From Peromyscus leucopus (Eukaryota > Chordata > Mammalia > Rodentia > Cricetidae): a stretch of 64,000 bases of DNA. Positions within the stretch are counted from its first letter, which is position 1. The number at the start of each line of letters is the position of its first letter. Positions 10,552 to 30,105 of the stretch are shown here, piece after piece. The notes beneath the pieces are model-generated. The model had not been told where the DNA came from and did not search any database. It was given only the letters and a program-made list of their open reading frames with translations. Made by a program: the position numbers and the translations under genes. The DNA lies in the NCBI RefSeq assembly GCF_004664715.2, contig NC_051086.1:69247486-69311485 (forward strand), read 5' to 3'.

Positions 10552-13090
10552 GGGGGGGCAGTAATGCACTTGGAAGCATTCGGGGGGCCTAGCTAGGAGA
10601 TCAGTAGGCCTAGGGGCTCTGCGGTGCACATCTGTGTTCACAGAAGAGTGGACACCCATAGAAAGCTTAGAGAGACGAGCAGGCATTCTGGGCCCAGTGG
10701 CCTCAAGCTGTCCATACATGCTCCTTACTGAAACAGAAAACACCAGTGAGGCCAGACAGGAGCGTCAGGCTGTGAACAGCCGTTTGGTAGTGCCAGGGAG
10801 TTGATGCGTAGGGACCCTGAGGAGTGAGTGACAGTCTTGAAGTGGAGGAATAACAAGATGTGTTGTAGAGTGTCCTGGCTTTCAGTGGCTAAGTATGGAC
10901 ATCTGGGGACCCCGTAGCCAAAACAGACTAGCCAGAGCAATATTGAAGGAGACAAAGTCTTGGTATATGGAGGCAAGGAGGAAGTTTGTCTGGGCCCATC
11001 TCTCCCAGGCCTAAAGAACAAAGAGAAAGCTTGAGCCGGGCAGTTCAGCCATGGCTGGCCTCCAAGAGAGCAAACCCATCTTGTAACCCTCTGGCAACTG
11101 TCCTGCACTGGCATTTGATGGGTGGGGGGTGTCCACTCAGACTCATGTGGTGGGGTCACCAAGATGGCTGGGGGTATTGCCGGGGCCTCTGCGGGGGGAC
11201 GATGGGTTGCCAAGCTTGGGCCTGGGCTGTGGATTCCTCAGCTTCTTTGGCAGTGTGGATACGTTGCATTTTGTATCAAGACTTCTGGGGCTGGAGCCAC
11301 CCTCCCCTCACTGATGGCCTCTGCTGCTCCTTTATCTGGGGTGGTCTTCCTTGGGCCTGCATCCATCCCATCTGTGTCCCAAGGAGGCCCTGCCTTTCCA
11401 GCTGCTGCCTGCTTCCCTCCTGTCCTCCTCGCCTGCTGTCAGCGCCCCCTAGTGCTAGGATGGCTGCGCAGGAGGGCATGAGCCTCGGAAAGCTGCCTGG
11501 GTCCTTGGGTTTCTCTGGGAAACTCCTGGGCTCCCTTGTGTGGAAAGAAGGAACTCCACTGGAGCCTGCTGCTTGCTCACTAATGCTCAGGACCCCCCCC
11601 CCCTTTGCTCTCTCGTCCTTCCCCTCTAGTGGCACAATGGCCTGGTCCCCATGTGAAGGTGAACCCGAAAACCAAGCAGGAGGAAAAGGTCTGAGCAGCC
11701 TCCTGCCTCATCTTTCTGCCCATACAGAGTTATCCCAGGGCTTTCCCGGGACCAAGGCCCCCTAGAAAGCCAGCGTTCAGTCCCTCAGCCGGTGTCCCCG
11801 GCCCCCCTCCTTCTACTGCTCCCAATGCTCACAACCTGATGGGAAGCTGTAATGTCCTGGTGTGCTCGTCTGGCCCAGGCTCGGGTCCAGACACAACTGG
11901 CATAGTTACCACTTCCTGTCCCGTTCTGTGGCTGTTGCTGCTGTTGGGCTATAGTGTGGCCTTCAGAGTGTGGGAGTAGCTGGCTGGTGATGACCAACCC
12001 AGGGGAGGCCATGACCCCTCCCTCGCTCCCTAACCAAGCCAGCTGTGCTGCATGTGTACGGCGGCAGGGGCTGGGGTGGGTACAGGCTGGATGCTGAGCT
12101 CTGAAGACACGGCAGGTGGGTGTGTTGCTGGGTGTACCTTGACCTTTCGAGATCCTGAGATCTCGATCCTGAGATCCTGCACTCCTGAGGTAGACAAGCA
12201 AAGCTCTAACCACAGAGTTCAGAGGGAGAAGCTAAGATAGAAGTCACGACTCCAGAAACTGCCCATGCATGTGCTTGCCCATGTCTCAGAGGTAGCAGTG
12301 AAGAGCAGAGAGGGAACAGGAACGGACCACCCCGAGGAAAACCAATCAATTAATCCAGCAAGCAGGGAATCCTATTCCCACCCCTCTGCCTGCCCCAGTT
12401 CCTGTCATGGATGAAGAGACGGTGAGGCAGTTAAAGTTACCATAGCTAAATAAGGTAGATTGTGTGCCATTTCCAGAATAGCAGCATGGGGTTACGGGAC
12501 TAGGGCATTGGGGCCTTGCTACTCTGCAGATCAGCATCTCCATTCTGTGGGTCTCCAGAAGACTTTGGGAGGGGCTGAGAGGAAATATACATGCACATAG
12601 GGGACTCTCTGCCCAGTGGAATAGGCTCCCCCCCCCTCAAAAACAAAAGGAGCCCATTATACAGGGAAGGCACATACTCTCTAGAAGGCAAGCTCAAGCC
12701 TGGCTGGCAGGTAGCTTTTGTGGGTGAGACTAGGGGAGCGATGGATGGCTAAGCTGGGATGGAGCTCTGGGGCCAGGTCAGCCAGAAGACTAGCAACAGA
12801 TCAGGTAGGGACAGATCAGATAGGCAGGCTGCCTCTTCCCTTGTCCTGGCTTCTTCTGCCCACCTGCTGATCCTGGATAGTAGGGGCTGAGAAACCGGAG
12901 GGGAATGCTGGCTGAGCATGAGTGCCTGTGCGGGCGGGCGGGTGCTGGCCTACACCTCACAAGTAACAGTGCCATCCACACAGGCCATCAGGAGACTAAA
13001 CTTGTGGCCTTAAGGCGTCCCCATGGTGAAAAAAACACCCAAATCAAAAGCTGGAGTCTGCTGCTCAGGGGGCTTCCCCCCCCCCACTGA

Positions 13091-13408
<318 letters not shown>

Positions 13409-14083
13409 GCACCAGCCACCTGCTGCTGACTGGCTGGCCGAGCTAGAGGGACTGGGAGAAGCACCCCTCCCCACCCCGGCTCGCCTCTGGTCCTACCCTT
13501 CTCAGTCTCGGCTCCTTTTTCGTCAACCCCACCTTCCCTGAGCTTAGTGACAAGAGCTGCTGCTCATCCTATCTGGACGAGGAAAGACCTCCAGAATACC
13601 CCGGCCTCTGCCACTCCTGTCACTGGGGGCTGTGGCCAAGAGACTGCAGAAGCTCGGTCCCTTCTCTCTTTGCACATAATGTCCCGCATCGGATCCGCTT
13701 TTGTATTTTTTAACTGTACCCACAGGGGCACTGGAACAGTGGCCAGATCTTCGGGCCTGGGTGGGGAGAAGTTGAATGGTCCAGCCAGGCATTTTGGTGG
13801 ACAATGTCAGCTAGCCCACTTCAGGCTGTGATGCACGCTGCCCCCAGGGATCCCTGCTCAGTTCCTTCCAAGACAGGAGTGAGCTGAAGCCCAGAGTGAT
13901 AGGGGAGGAAGAAGGAAGAGGCTCCCTTCGCCCCTCGCTTCCCTGTTGGCTCTTGGGGAGAATTGTCTGTCGTACCTCTAAGCCCTTGTACCCTGGTCCT
14001 GTACTGTTCAGTGAAGGAAACTGGTTACTAAGGCCATGTCAAAAGTGCACGTCTTGTCCAATAAATCACGCTGCAATTGGTGT
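13409..14083 (+). other. BCAS3: BCAS3 3' untranslated region
   Basis: Sequence from the stop codon to just beyond the AATAAA signal. It is unique, with no embedded SINE. The end is placed about 18 bases after the signal, by inference. Confidence 0.8.
14060..14065 (+). terminator. BCAS3: BCAS3 polyadenylation signal AATAAA
   Basis: A canonical AATAAA about 650 bases after the BCAS3 stop, followed by a GT-rich downstream element (ggtgtcc, gagttggtgggg). Confidence 0.85.
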
Positions 14084-14532
14084 CCATTCCTGAGTTGGTG
14101 GGGTCAGAGTCCTCTCCAAACACGCTGCAAAGTCCTCTGGGTCTGACTATGGGCAGCTGCTCCTGACACCCACACCTCCACTATGTACAAGTGACAGGGG
14201 AACCCGTGGAGGGAAGGAAAGGCGAGGAAAACCTTCCCATTAGACATTAGATGAGGCTTCACTGAAGTCCAGTCTCCAAGTCTCTTGCCTGTTACCAGAG
14301 CCTATGACTTCTGGAGGCGCCAAGCTTGGACCTCCCCACGTGGTCACAGAGGGCAGTCCAGCCCCTGGTGTGTCCTGGGTTGCTCTAGGAACAGAGCTTG
14401 TCCTTGCCTGTGACCTTGTCTTAGCGCACTTGGGAATCACCCCTCTCTCTCAAACTCAGAAGGTAGAGAGCTTGTGAGCTAAAGTTGGGTAGCTTGTGAA
14501 TGTTGGCTGAAATCTCAGCTAACAAGCTCTTG

Positions 14533-14688
14533 GGTTTTGTTGTTTTGTTCTGTTTTGCTTTGGAGACCTGGTTTCAGGTAGCTCAGGCTGACCTCTAACT
14601 CACCATGTAGCCAAGTATAACCCTGATCCTCCTGCCTCCACTTCTCAAGAGCTGGGCCTGCAGGCATGTGCCTCCACTCCCGGCCTGA
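14533..14688 (-). repeat. B1 SINE (diverged)
   Basis: Antisense B1: T-rich tail remnant, 'gagacctggtttcaggtagctcaggctgacct', then 'ctcctgcctcc', 'caagagctgggcctgcagg' and the pol III box end. Confidence 0.75.
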
Positions 14689-15611
14689 ATTCTTGTTTTC
14701 ACCCCCTGCCCCCCCATTCTCCTATGCTGGGCCTGAGCAGTGACAGGGAGACAGGAACTGGGCAACAGAAAAGTGCGGCTGGCCGTGAACTAGCAAGAGG
14801 CTAGCCCAGGACTCGCCCCTCTTCCTTCCCCCTACCGCAGAAACCCCAGAGAAGGAAACCCCGCCGAGCCAGGTCTGCTTTAAGATGGAGTTTTTAATGG
14901 AGGAGTGGAATTCACAGACAAGCAGCCTCCCCACCCAACCATCTGGTCAGAATTGGGGCAGCTCCTGAGCCCCTGCCTTCTCCACAGTACCCCTCCCACC
15001 CCCAGTGCCTGAAGAGGAATTTAATATTCAGTCTCCTCCACCAGATCAACTGAACGGATGGGGAGAAGAGCCAAATCCCACTGTGCCTTCTGCCTGGGCT
15101 CCTGGGGCAGAGAAACCCTGGGTCAGAAGGAAGCTTGCTGAGAACCCAAGGCCCAGGCCTGGCAAGCTGGGACTCCACAGGTCATCAGCTTTCCCCCATG
15201 CGGGCAGCTTCACCATTGACGGGCCTGGCACAGCCCCCAACCCCAGCTGGAGCACGGGTTCAGTCAACACGGGCCAGAAGGAGGGTGCCACAGGCCGCTT
15301 GTGCACACAGCTGGTGGCTCGGCTGCCCAGAGTTGGGTACACGGAAGCGCTAGAAAGCACGACCCCTCTGCACCCACCCTTGGGCACATGGATGGGACCA
15401 AGACATTGCTGCCAGGAGCTCTCAGCCATGCGGGGGACCCGCCGACCCGGTCCAGCCCTTCCTTCACAGTGTGGGGGGTGAGCAGATGTGGCCTCCTCCA
15501 GTCAGGGAAAGCAGTGGGTGTCGGGCTGGACTTGTGGGACAATCTGGTTATTCATCTGCTTGCAGTCAGGGCAACTGGAAGCCAGTGGGGGAGGGGGCAG
15601 GATCAGAGAGC

Positions 15612-15802
15612 CCAGATAAGCAGGCCCCATGGCGGCTGCCTTTGGAGTTCAGGTTATCTGAAAGGCCCTGGGCCTGGCCTCCAGCTAATTGGGAAGGTTA
15701 GGGACCCAGCCATAGCCTGTAATCAGCTGAAGGTGAGAGCTGGATGGGGTCTTTACTGCCGCTAGGCCTAGAGCAGCCAGCCTCTTATCCTGTACAGATA
15801 AC
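15612..15802. promoter_or_regulatory. candidate GATA-motif cluster
   Basis: Four WGATAR sites in about 190 bp: cAGATAAg at 15,614, TTATCT at 15,654, TTATCC at 15,785 and AGATAA at 15,796. There is also an agctaattgg homeodomain-like word. It lies about 5.4 kb upstream of the TBX2 ATG. Motifs are visible; enhancer function is inference. Confidence 0.3.
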
Positions 15803-16184
15803 ATCCAAAACAGCCTCCACCTCCCCACTGCAACCCCCCTCGCAGACCTCACGATAGCATCACTCAGAAGGTCATCAGAACAGGAATCTAATTGTGGCCG
15901 GGCCAGGTGACCTTGAGGAAGGCAAGTGACCTCCTGATTCTCACAGCGCTACCTACTCATTGGGCTCCTTCTCAATCTGATGGGAGAAAAATATCTTCGT
16001 GGTCTGCAGAGAGGCTGCTGGGAACTAAGAGGACAACGCCAAAGGCGTGGCACTGTCTGTGAGGGGTTCAGTAAAAGGCCCAGTGGTCCAAGGGCAAAGT
16101 CACACACGAGCACAGACATCAGGGTCAGCTCCGCCGGGCGCAGGCAGAAGCCAGGCCAGACAGCGGCAGGACGGCAACTGGGGA

Positions 16185-16345
16185 TCATTTCTCAAGGACT
16201 CTTTAATTTTTACAAATCACAAACCCTAAACCCAAAGATGTCACCCACCTCCCTTTTGCTGATGACAAGCCTGAGCCCCAAGAAAGGCAGGGCCTTTCCC
16301 AAGGTCATGGATTCACACAGTTAGTCAGCTGACCTCTGTCTGCAC
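16185..16345 (-). repeat. MIR SINE (diverged)
   Basis: Antisense MIR order: gctgatgacaagcctgagcc, then 'ttcccaaggtcatggattcacac' and 'agttagtcagc'. Confidence 0.6.
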
Positions 16346-16664
16346 CCTGCTGCTCCATGAGCTCCTCAGTTCCTGTACAGCCAGCCACCTGAATCCCAGC
16401 TGACCTCTCTGTCAAGTGCCCCCAGACAATCCCAGACCCATCTCACCGACTCCTGAGTCCCAGCTCTGCAAGTTTTCAGCTGACTTTGAAGCTGCACCCT
16501 GAGTAACCCCTTTCCCCTGCACCCCCACCTCCTGCAGACCTGGTCCTAAAATCCAGAGCCCCGTGGAAGCCCTGGAATGCCAGTGTGGCTTTCCTCTCTG
16601 AGTACCACAGCAATGCCACCGCTTCGAAATGCCTTTCGAAGGAGTGGATTTGGGATCTGAGCAC

Positions 16665-16790
16665 ACGACTGTTTTTGAGGTTCCAGGGTTCCATTCTAGC
16701 TTTTCCACCAGGAGCTAGGTGACTTGAGGCAAATTCCCTGCAACTCTAGGCTTCAGAATTCTCATCTCTAAGAAGAGGCATGGGCAAGAG
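16665..16790 (+). repeat. MIR SINE (diverged)
   Basis: Sense MIR order: gttccagggttccattct, 'agctaggtgacttgaggcaaa', then 'gcttcagaattctcatctc'. Confidence 0.6.
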
Positions 16791-17399
16791 CTCAGCGGGG
16801 CAGCATGGCTACCGCAGGTCAGGGTGTTCAGAGGCTGTGGTCCAGGGAGCTCATTGGTGGGACTGCACTGCGGGGGCAGCGCAGACTGTGACCGCGCTGT
16901 GCCCCAGGTACTCCAGAGACCCCCCCCCTCCCCTCCTGGTGCGGGCCAAAGCGAACCAGCCTGTTGAGTGCCCACCGACCAGCCACGCCCCACTGTTGGA
17001 GGTGGGCCGGTCCTGGGAGCCCTTCTCAAGCCGGTTCACTCTTCTGAGACCCCAAACACCCACCCCATGTCCAGGCTCAAGTTCAAGACTCAGGCACCTC
17101 ACTTTTGCAGCCCTGCGTGTACCAAGAGCGACAGCGGCTGCACCTCGTGGAACCAAGGCTCAGGGTAGCGAGTATTTAGCAGTTCAGAGGAGTTATAGGA
17201 TTCCTAAAAGTCTGGGGAAAGTCGTCCAAAATCGACGAGGACACAACCTGGGTTCCTAACCACGTGATCTCTCAAAATGCAGGGAGATGTCGTCCCCCAC
17301 CCCACAACTCCCGGTGCGAGAGGCACCGAGCTGGGCCTCGCCTCCGCATCAACCTGACAGCCAGGCACTGGGCCACACCGTCGGTCCCTGCTCCAGTGC

Positions 17400-18625
17400 T
17401 TCCCAGAGCCTGACGACCAAGTGGCCCCGCGCCTGGTCCTGGCACCAGACTAGGACCACACCGTGACCAGGCAGAGGAGTCGGGCAGCCCACTCTTCCCG
17501 CGTCGCCTGCCGCACCCCAGCCTGCTGACCAGACCCTGCGCTGGGTAATTGGGACGAGAGAGGCGACCGGCGAGCTGCGGCTCCAGGGAGACTGCGCGCC
17601 TGTCAGCCGCAATTTGTTTAAGTGGACGGGACAGGCCGGGCCGCCGCGGGCTGGGGTCACCGAGGCCGCGGCCCCCAGCCTGGCCAGACCCGGGACCGCG
17701 GGGGAGCCCAGCCCCACTGCTTAACACGGGCGAGCTGGCGCCAAGGCTCCGGGAGGCGCGGGTCCAGTGGAGAAGCTGTAGAAGAGAACGGTGGATGCGC
17801 CTCGTGTCTCCCTAACCACTTTCCCTAAGCATAGGGCCACACATGTCACCCCAGCTTTCCCCGGGCACATTCCTTTGCCAAGAAGCGCTTAGTGCCCAGT
17901 TACTGGCGCTCACGGTCCCCTCACCCAACGCTGCCATAGGACCACACATCGCCCGCATCCACTCCGTGAGGGTCGTGCATGCAGACACCCACAGGTGGTG
18001 TGGCATAATCCTTTTCCGTCTACACACGGAGACCTATGCCATCTTTAGGATCAACTCAGGAGGGAGGTCTTAGCCTTGTGTCTTGACCATGCCAAAAGAG
18101 GGAGCAGGCAGCCCTGCCAGGCTTGGGACTGCAGTCCCATCCCGGCCAGGCGACCGGTGCTCGATTTAGTTGTTGCGGGAAGCTAAGAGTAGGGACCACG
18201 CGGAAGGGGCCTGGGACCACGAAGCCAGCGCCCGCCCGACGCCCCCGCCCAGGACCGCCTGGGAGAGGGAGGGGCGGCTCAGCGCGCGTCCCCCACCCGT
18301 CTGCGGGTCCCGGCCGATGCGAAGTGACAGGGGCCGGAGCTTTGTTGTGGAGCCTCGGCCGCCTGGCGCCAGCCGCCCTCGCCCGTGCCCTCCCCCTCCA
18401 GCCCCGGGCGGCCCGCGAGGCGCCCCCCGGGGCCTCTTAAAGAGACACGCACTCTCTGCCCGGGGGACTCCCCCAGGGGCGCCTGTTCCTGGGAAGGAGG
18501 GGGGGGGTAGACCCAGGCGCGGGGGGGGGGGGGGGAGCGGGTAGGGCGGAGCAGGAGTTGCGAGCTGAGCCGCAAGGCGCCGCTTGAGAGGCTGCTTGGG
18601 CCGCCCCAGCGCCAGTTTCCGATGA
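17400..18625. promoter_or_regulatory. upstream CpG-rich region
   Basis: GC-rich and dense in CpG, about 3-4 kb before the TBX2 ATG. It includes a dense stretch at about 18.2-18.6 kb with two long G runs. I see no supported coding exon. It could be an alternative or antisense promoter of the TBX2 locus; humans have an antisense transcript, TBX2-AS1, upstream of TBX2. Transcription cannot be judged from sequence. Confidence 0.4.
18498..18540 (+). repeat. poly(G) tracts
   Basis: Two long guanine runs (about 9 and 16 G) separated by about 13 bases, with more GGG nearby. They could form a G-quadruplex, and run lengths here are also prone to assembly error. Confidence 0.85.
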
Positions 18626-19692
18626 TCCAAGGGTATTCTAAGCAGAAGTTTGATTGGGGAGGGTCGATAAAGAATCTTAAGAGTGGCTAAGGCAGGTCCT
18701 CGGGGTGACCGCGGGATGGTGGGCTGGAGCCGTTGGTGGAATCCCAGCCTGCCAGGAAAAAGCCTGTGACCAGCCGCAGGGCAGGTTCTTATCTCCTTAG
18801 GTGGGATTCTGGTCCCCTAAAGCAGCCACCGCGCCATAGCTGCCCGGTTTCGTGGACAAATAACTCAGACCTTCGTGTTTCAAATCTCGGGCCCAGATGG
18901 GTAGACCAGCTACCGTATGCTACCCAGGAAAATGTCCCAAATACATACTTCGACACACACACAATTCTTACAAGTACTAAAGTGCCTGTCCGCATACACA
19001 CAACTTAGCAAACGTATTATTGCTAATTCGGAAAGCTGACCTGGCCTCACTGACGGCCCAAGTGTGTTCAGATACATCTCTCCCGGAGGGGACACCTCCT
19101 GTTTAAATTGGAACTTATGCAAAGCTGCAATGGATCTCACCCCAGCTGCGGAACACTGCGAAGCTGGAGCTGAAGATCCGCTGCGGGCAGAGAAGAGCGA
19201 CCTAGACAAGAGGACGAGCCTAAAGGAAAACCCTGTGGGGCAGGCGCGCACACGGCTATGAAGAATTGCGAGCGCCTGGCGTTGGCTCAGAAACATAGGG
19301 GAAAAGGTCGTGGAGGCCAAACGACTCCTGCTGGTCTCAGTCCCGCACTGCCGAGGGCGATTGGCCTTTAAACGCCTTTCTGGGAGGTCAGCTACCAAGT
19401 GCTCTGAGTCCTGCTGTATGCAGCGGAGGGGCAAGGGGCCTGGGCCATTGATGGATTTAGGTGCCCACCATGAGGACCACAGGGCGGGTGCGGCGGAATT
19501 CACTTGTAGTGGTTGTTTGGATGGGAGTGTCGACGGTGGCTAGTCCGTACCCTGCCTTGCCCCCCACCCTGAACAAGCATCAGGGGTCGCACCCCAGCCC
19601 TGTTTGAGGCAAGTGTATGATCTTTTTACTCTGGACACACCTGATTAAGGCTCTCAATGTGTACCGAAGGCACCACACTGGGCGCGAAATAC

Positions 19693-19739
<47 letters not shown>

Positions 19740-20150
19740 GGATGCACTGGGGTTGTCACCAGAGAGAAAACGAAGACTGATCGTCGAAGGGGGTGTTCAC
19801 AAATGCTGGCATTTGTGAACCTCGATTCCTACCCTTATTATTCAGCATTCCTGAACCAGGGCGCCTTGAGCTTCCAAAAGACGGAAACAAACTCTAGTGA
19901 AGAAAGGATGCCGGGGCTTAGGAAGAGATGAGCTTGCATCTCCAGTACCGGATGCGGCGAAAATTCGTTTTGGCACGTGTGGAGAGTCTGAGGTCTAGGA
20001 TCAACCATCGCAGTACCTCCCTGGGCTCAGCAGAAGGTGCGCTCGCCTACCTGGCCCCAAGGATCCATTTTCCCACTCGCCAGAAGGCTTTAGGTTGGGG
20101 ACCTGACACAGAGACCTACTTTGGGCTAAATGCAGGGCCCGCCTGGAACT
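18626..20150. other. intergenic DNA between CpG-rich blocks
   Basis: No gene supported. It contains unique AT-richer sequence at about 19,000-19,150 (ttattgctaattcgg, ttaaattggaacttatgc) that could be conserved, and a CA microsatellite. Confidence 0.5.
19695..19736. repeat. (CA)n microsatellite
   Basis: About 21 CA units, 1.5 kb upstream of the TBX2 ATG. Confidence 0.97.
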
Positions 20151-20699
20151 CCAGGTTCCTGAGTCTGTGAGGGGAGACGCAGGTGAGGGGGTCCCCGCAT
20201 TTCCCCAGCGCAAGGCCGCGCGCCGCTCCCGCCCGTGCCGGGCCCCATCGGGGTCCTGCCATGGCTCCCCACTCACCGGCTCCGGCTACCTGAGTTCGGC
20301 TCCGGGACCTCGGCCGCCCGAGCCTCCTGACTTGCCCGCCCACCGGCCTCGCTTTCCAGTGCCCGCAGCCTCCCTCCGAAGTGCAGGGACCCGGGGCGGT
20401 GACCGGGAGTGGGGTGGGAGGCCAGGCTGGGGCGCAGGCCAGAGCGGCCGGGCCTCCCGGCGCGGGAGGGAAAGGGCGCCCCCTCTCCTCTCCGGAACGT
20501 GTCAATGCTTTGCACTTGGGGCCGGCATGCGGCTAGGGGTCCTTCCCCAAGGCCCTGGGACCCGGGCGCCCCCTGCCTCAGGCCCTTTCGGCGGGTCAGG
20601 TCGGCCCTGCGCGCTTCCCAGCCCTCGCCCAGGCAGCGGCCCGCGCGGGCGGCGGGGTGGGGGCCAGGCCAGGGGGAGGGGTCTCGGGGCCCGCTGGCC

Positions 20700-29118
<8,419 letters not shown>

Positions 29119-29219
29119 GGGGGGCTGCTTGGCTGCTGCGCTACCACACGAGTCTCCCGGGCTGGGCTGCCTGCCTCGACTGCTTGGGACGTGTACAGCA
29201 CAGAATGGGTATTTATTTA

Positions 29220-29225
29220 AATAAA
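29220..29225 (+). terminator. TBX2: proximal AATAAA in TBX2 3' UTR
   Basis: Canonical hexamer about 100 bases after the stop. It is a possible alternative short 3' end; usage is unknown. Confidence 0.3.
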
Positions 29226-29646
29226 GGAGCAAAAGCAGGCTTCAGCAGTCGGAACAGAGCCTCGTGTGGCAGGTTGGGGATCTGGGCCGCTTCTCCCGGG
29301 GGGCCTCAAGGAGGAATCAGTCTATCCGCAACACAGTCGCACTGGAGCCCCTGGATTTGATCCAGATCTGCTCGAGAGTCAACTACGGGGGGTACCTCCT
29401 TCTTTCAGCACTATGGGGGTAGGGATGGTCTCCTTTGGAGTCCAACGTCCCTTTGGAAGGCAGAAGGTGCATAGGGTAGAGGTGTTCGCTTTGGAGAGTA
29501 TCCCACGATCCCTGGCCTTGGGCCTGGACGTCGTGAGAAACTAAGGTGGAGGATGCTGGAGCCAGAGACGCCTGAAGTCAGTGTAGACTTGAGCTAGGAG
29601 TCCTGTCTTTGGTCTTCCCACCTCTACCCAACCGGAGGCAGGCGCC

Positions 29647-29694
29647 CCTCCTCCTCCTCCTCCTCCTCCTCCTCCTCCTCCTCCTCCTCCTCCT
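29647..29694. repeat. (CCT)n microsatellite in TBX2 3' UTR
   Basis: Sixteen trinucleotide units within the transcribed UTR. The opposite strand gives a spurious poly-Gly frame. Confidence 0.97.
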
Positions 29695-29754
29695 GGGTCA
29701 GCGGAGGAAGTTGCACTCTGCTTTGAGGCCCCAGGGGGCAAAAGATATTTATGA

Positions 29755-29760
29755 AATAAA
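29755..29760 (+). terminator. TBX2: internal AATAAA in TBX2 3' UTR
   Basis: Canonical hexamer in the AU-rich part of the UTR. It is a plausible alternative polyadenylation site. Confidence 0.35.
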
Positions 29761-30082
29761 TGGTAATTTGTGTAAATAAGCTTTAAGGTTCACAGAAGAT
29801 GCAAAATCGTATTAATTTATTCAAAGGTGTACATTGCTGTGTACATATATTTAGAGATTAACTCATAGCATTTAATTTTTTTTTTTTCATTTTACATGAG
29901 CATCTATATTGTACAGGGCCCCAGGATCCTTGGCTGCTGGGAAAGGGGGAGGCACTGAACCCCTGGGAAGGCCCACCCCGCGGGCCCCCTCAGCCTCTGC
30001 GCCCCGGCTTTGCCCGCCCGGCCCACGGGCCCCACCTCAGGTTTTCACTTTTTGCTCCAGAGGGAGAACGAAGCGAGGAAAT

Positions 30083-30088
30083 AATAAA
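30083..30088 (+). terminator. TBX2: TBX2 distal polyadenylation signal AATAAA
   Basis: Canonical hexamer (ataAATAAAac context) about 965 bases after the stop. It is followed by GT-rich DNA (gctgtgcgctctgtgggcc), the expected downstream element. Confidence 0.7.
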
Positions 30089-30105
30089 ACGCTGCGATGC
30101 GAAGT

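Larger units (their letters stand above)
14689..17300. other. BCAS3-TBX2 intergenic DNA, left part
   Basis: No supported gene. Open frames of up to 159 codons are present but have GC-driven composition and no splice or protein-family support. It holds two MIR copies and a GATA-motif cluster listed separately. Confidence 0.6.
29119..30105 (+). other. TBX2: TBX2 3' untranslated region
   Basis: Runs from the stop to about 17 bases past the most distal AATAAA at 30,083. It contains a 48-bp CCT repeat and an AU-rich unique stretch at about 29,745-29,920 with TGTACATA at 29,840-29,847, a Pumilio-type UGUANAUA element. The length of nearly 1 kb agrees with what I recall for other mammals. Confidence 0.75.

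Noticed and set aside
10986..11765. Plus-strand frame of 259 codons in the last BCAS3 intron
   Set aside because: Long but Trp/Cys/Pro-rich without any family resemblance. It lies inside an intron with no splice or promoter support and has overlapping frames on both strands.
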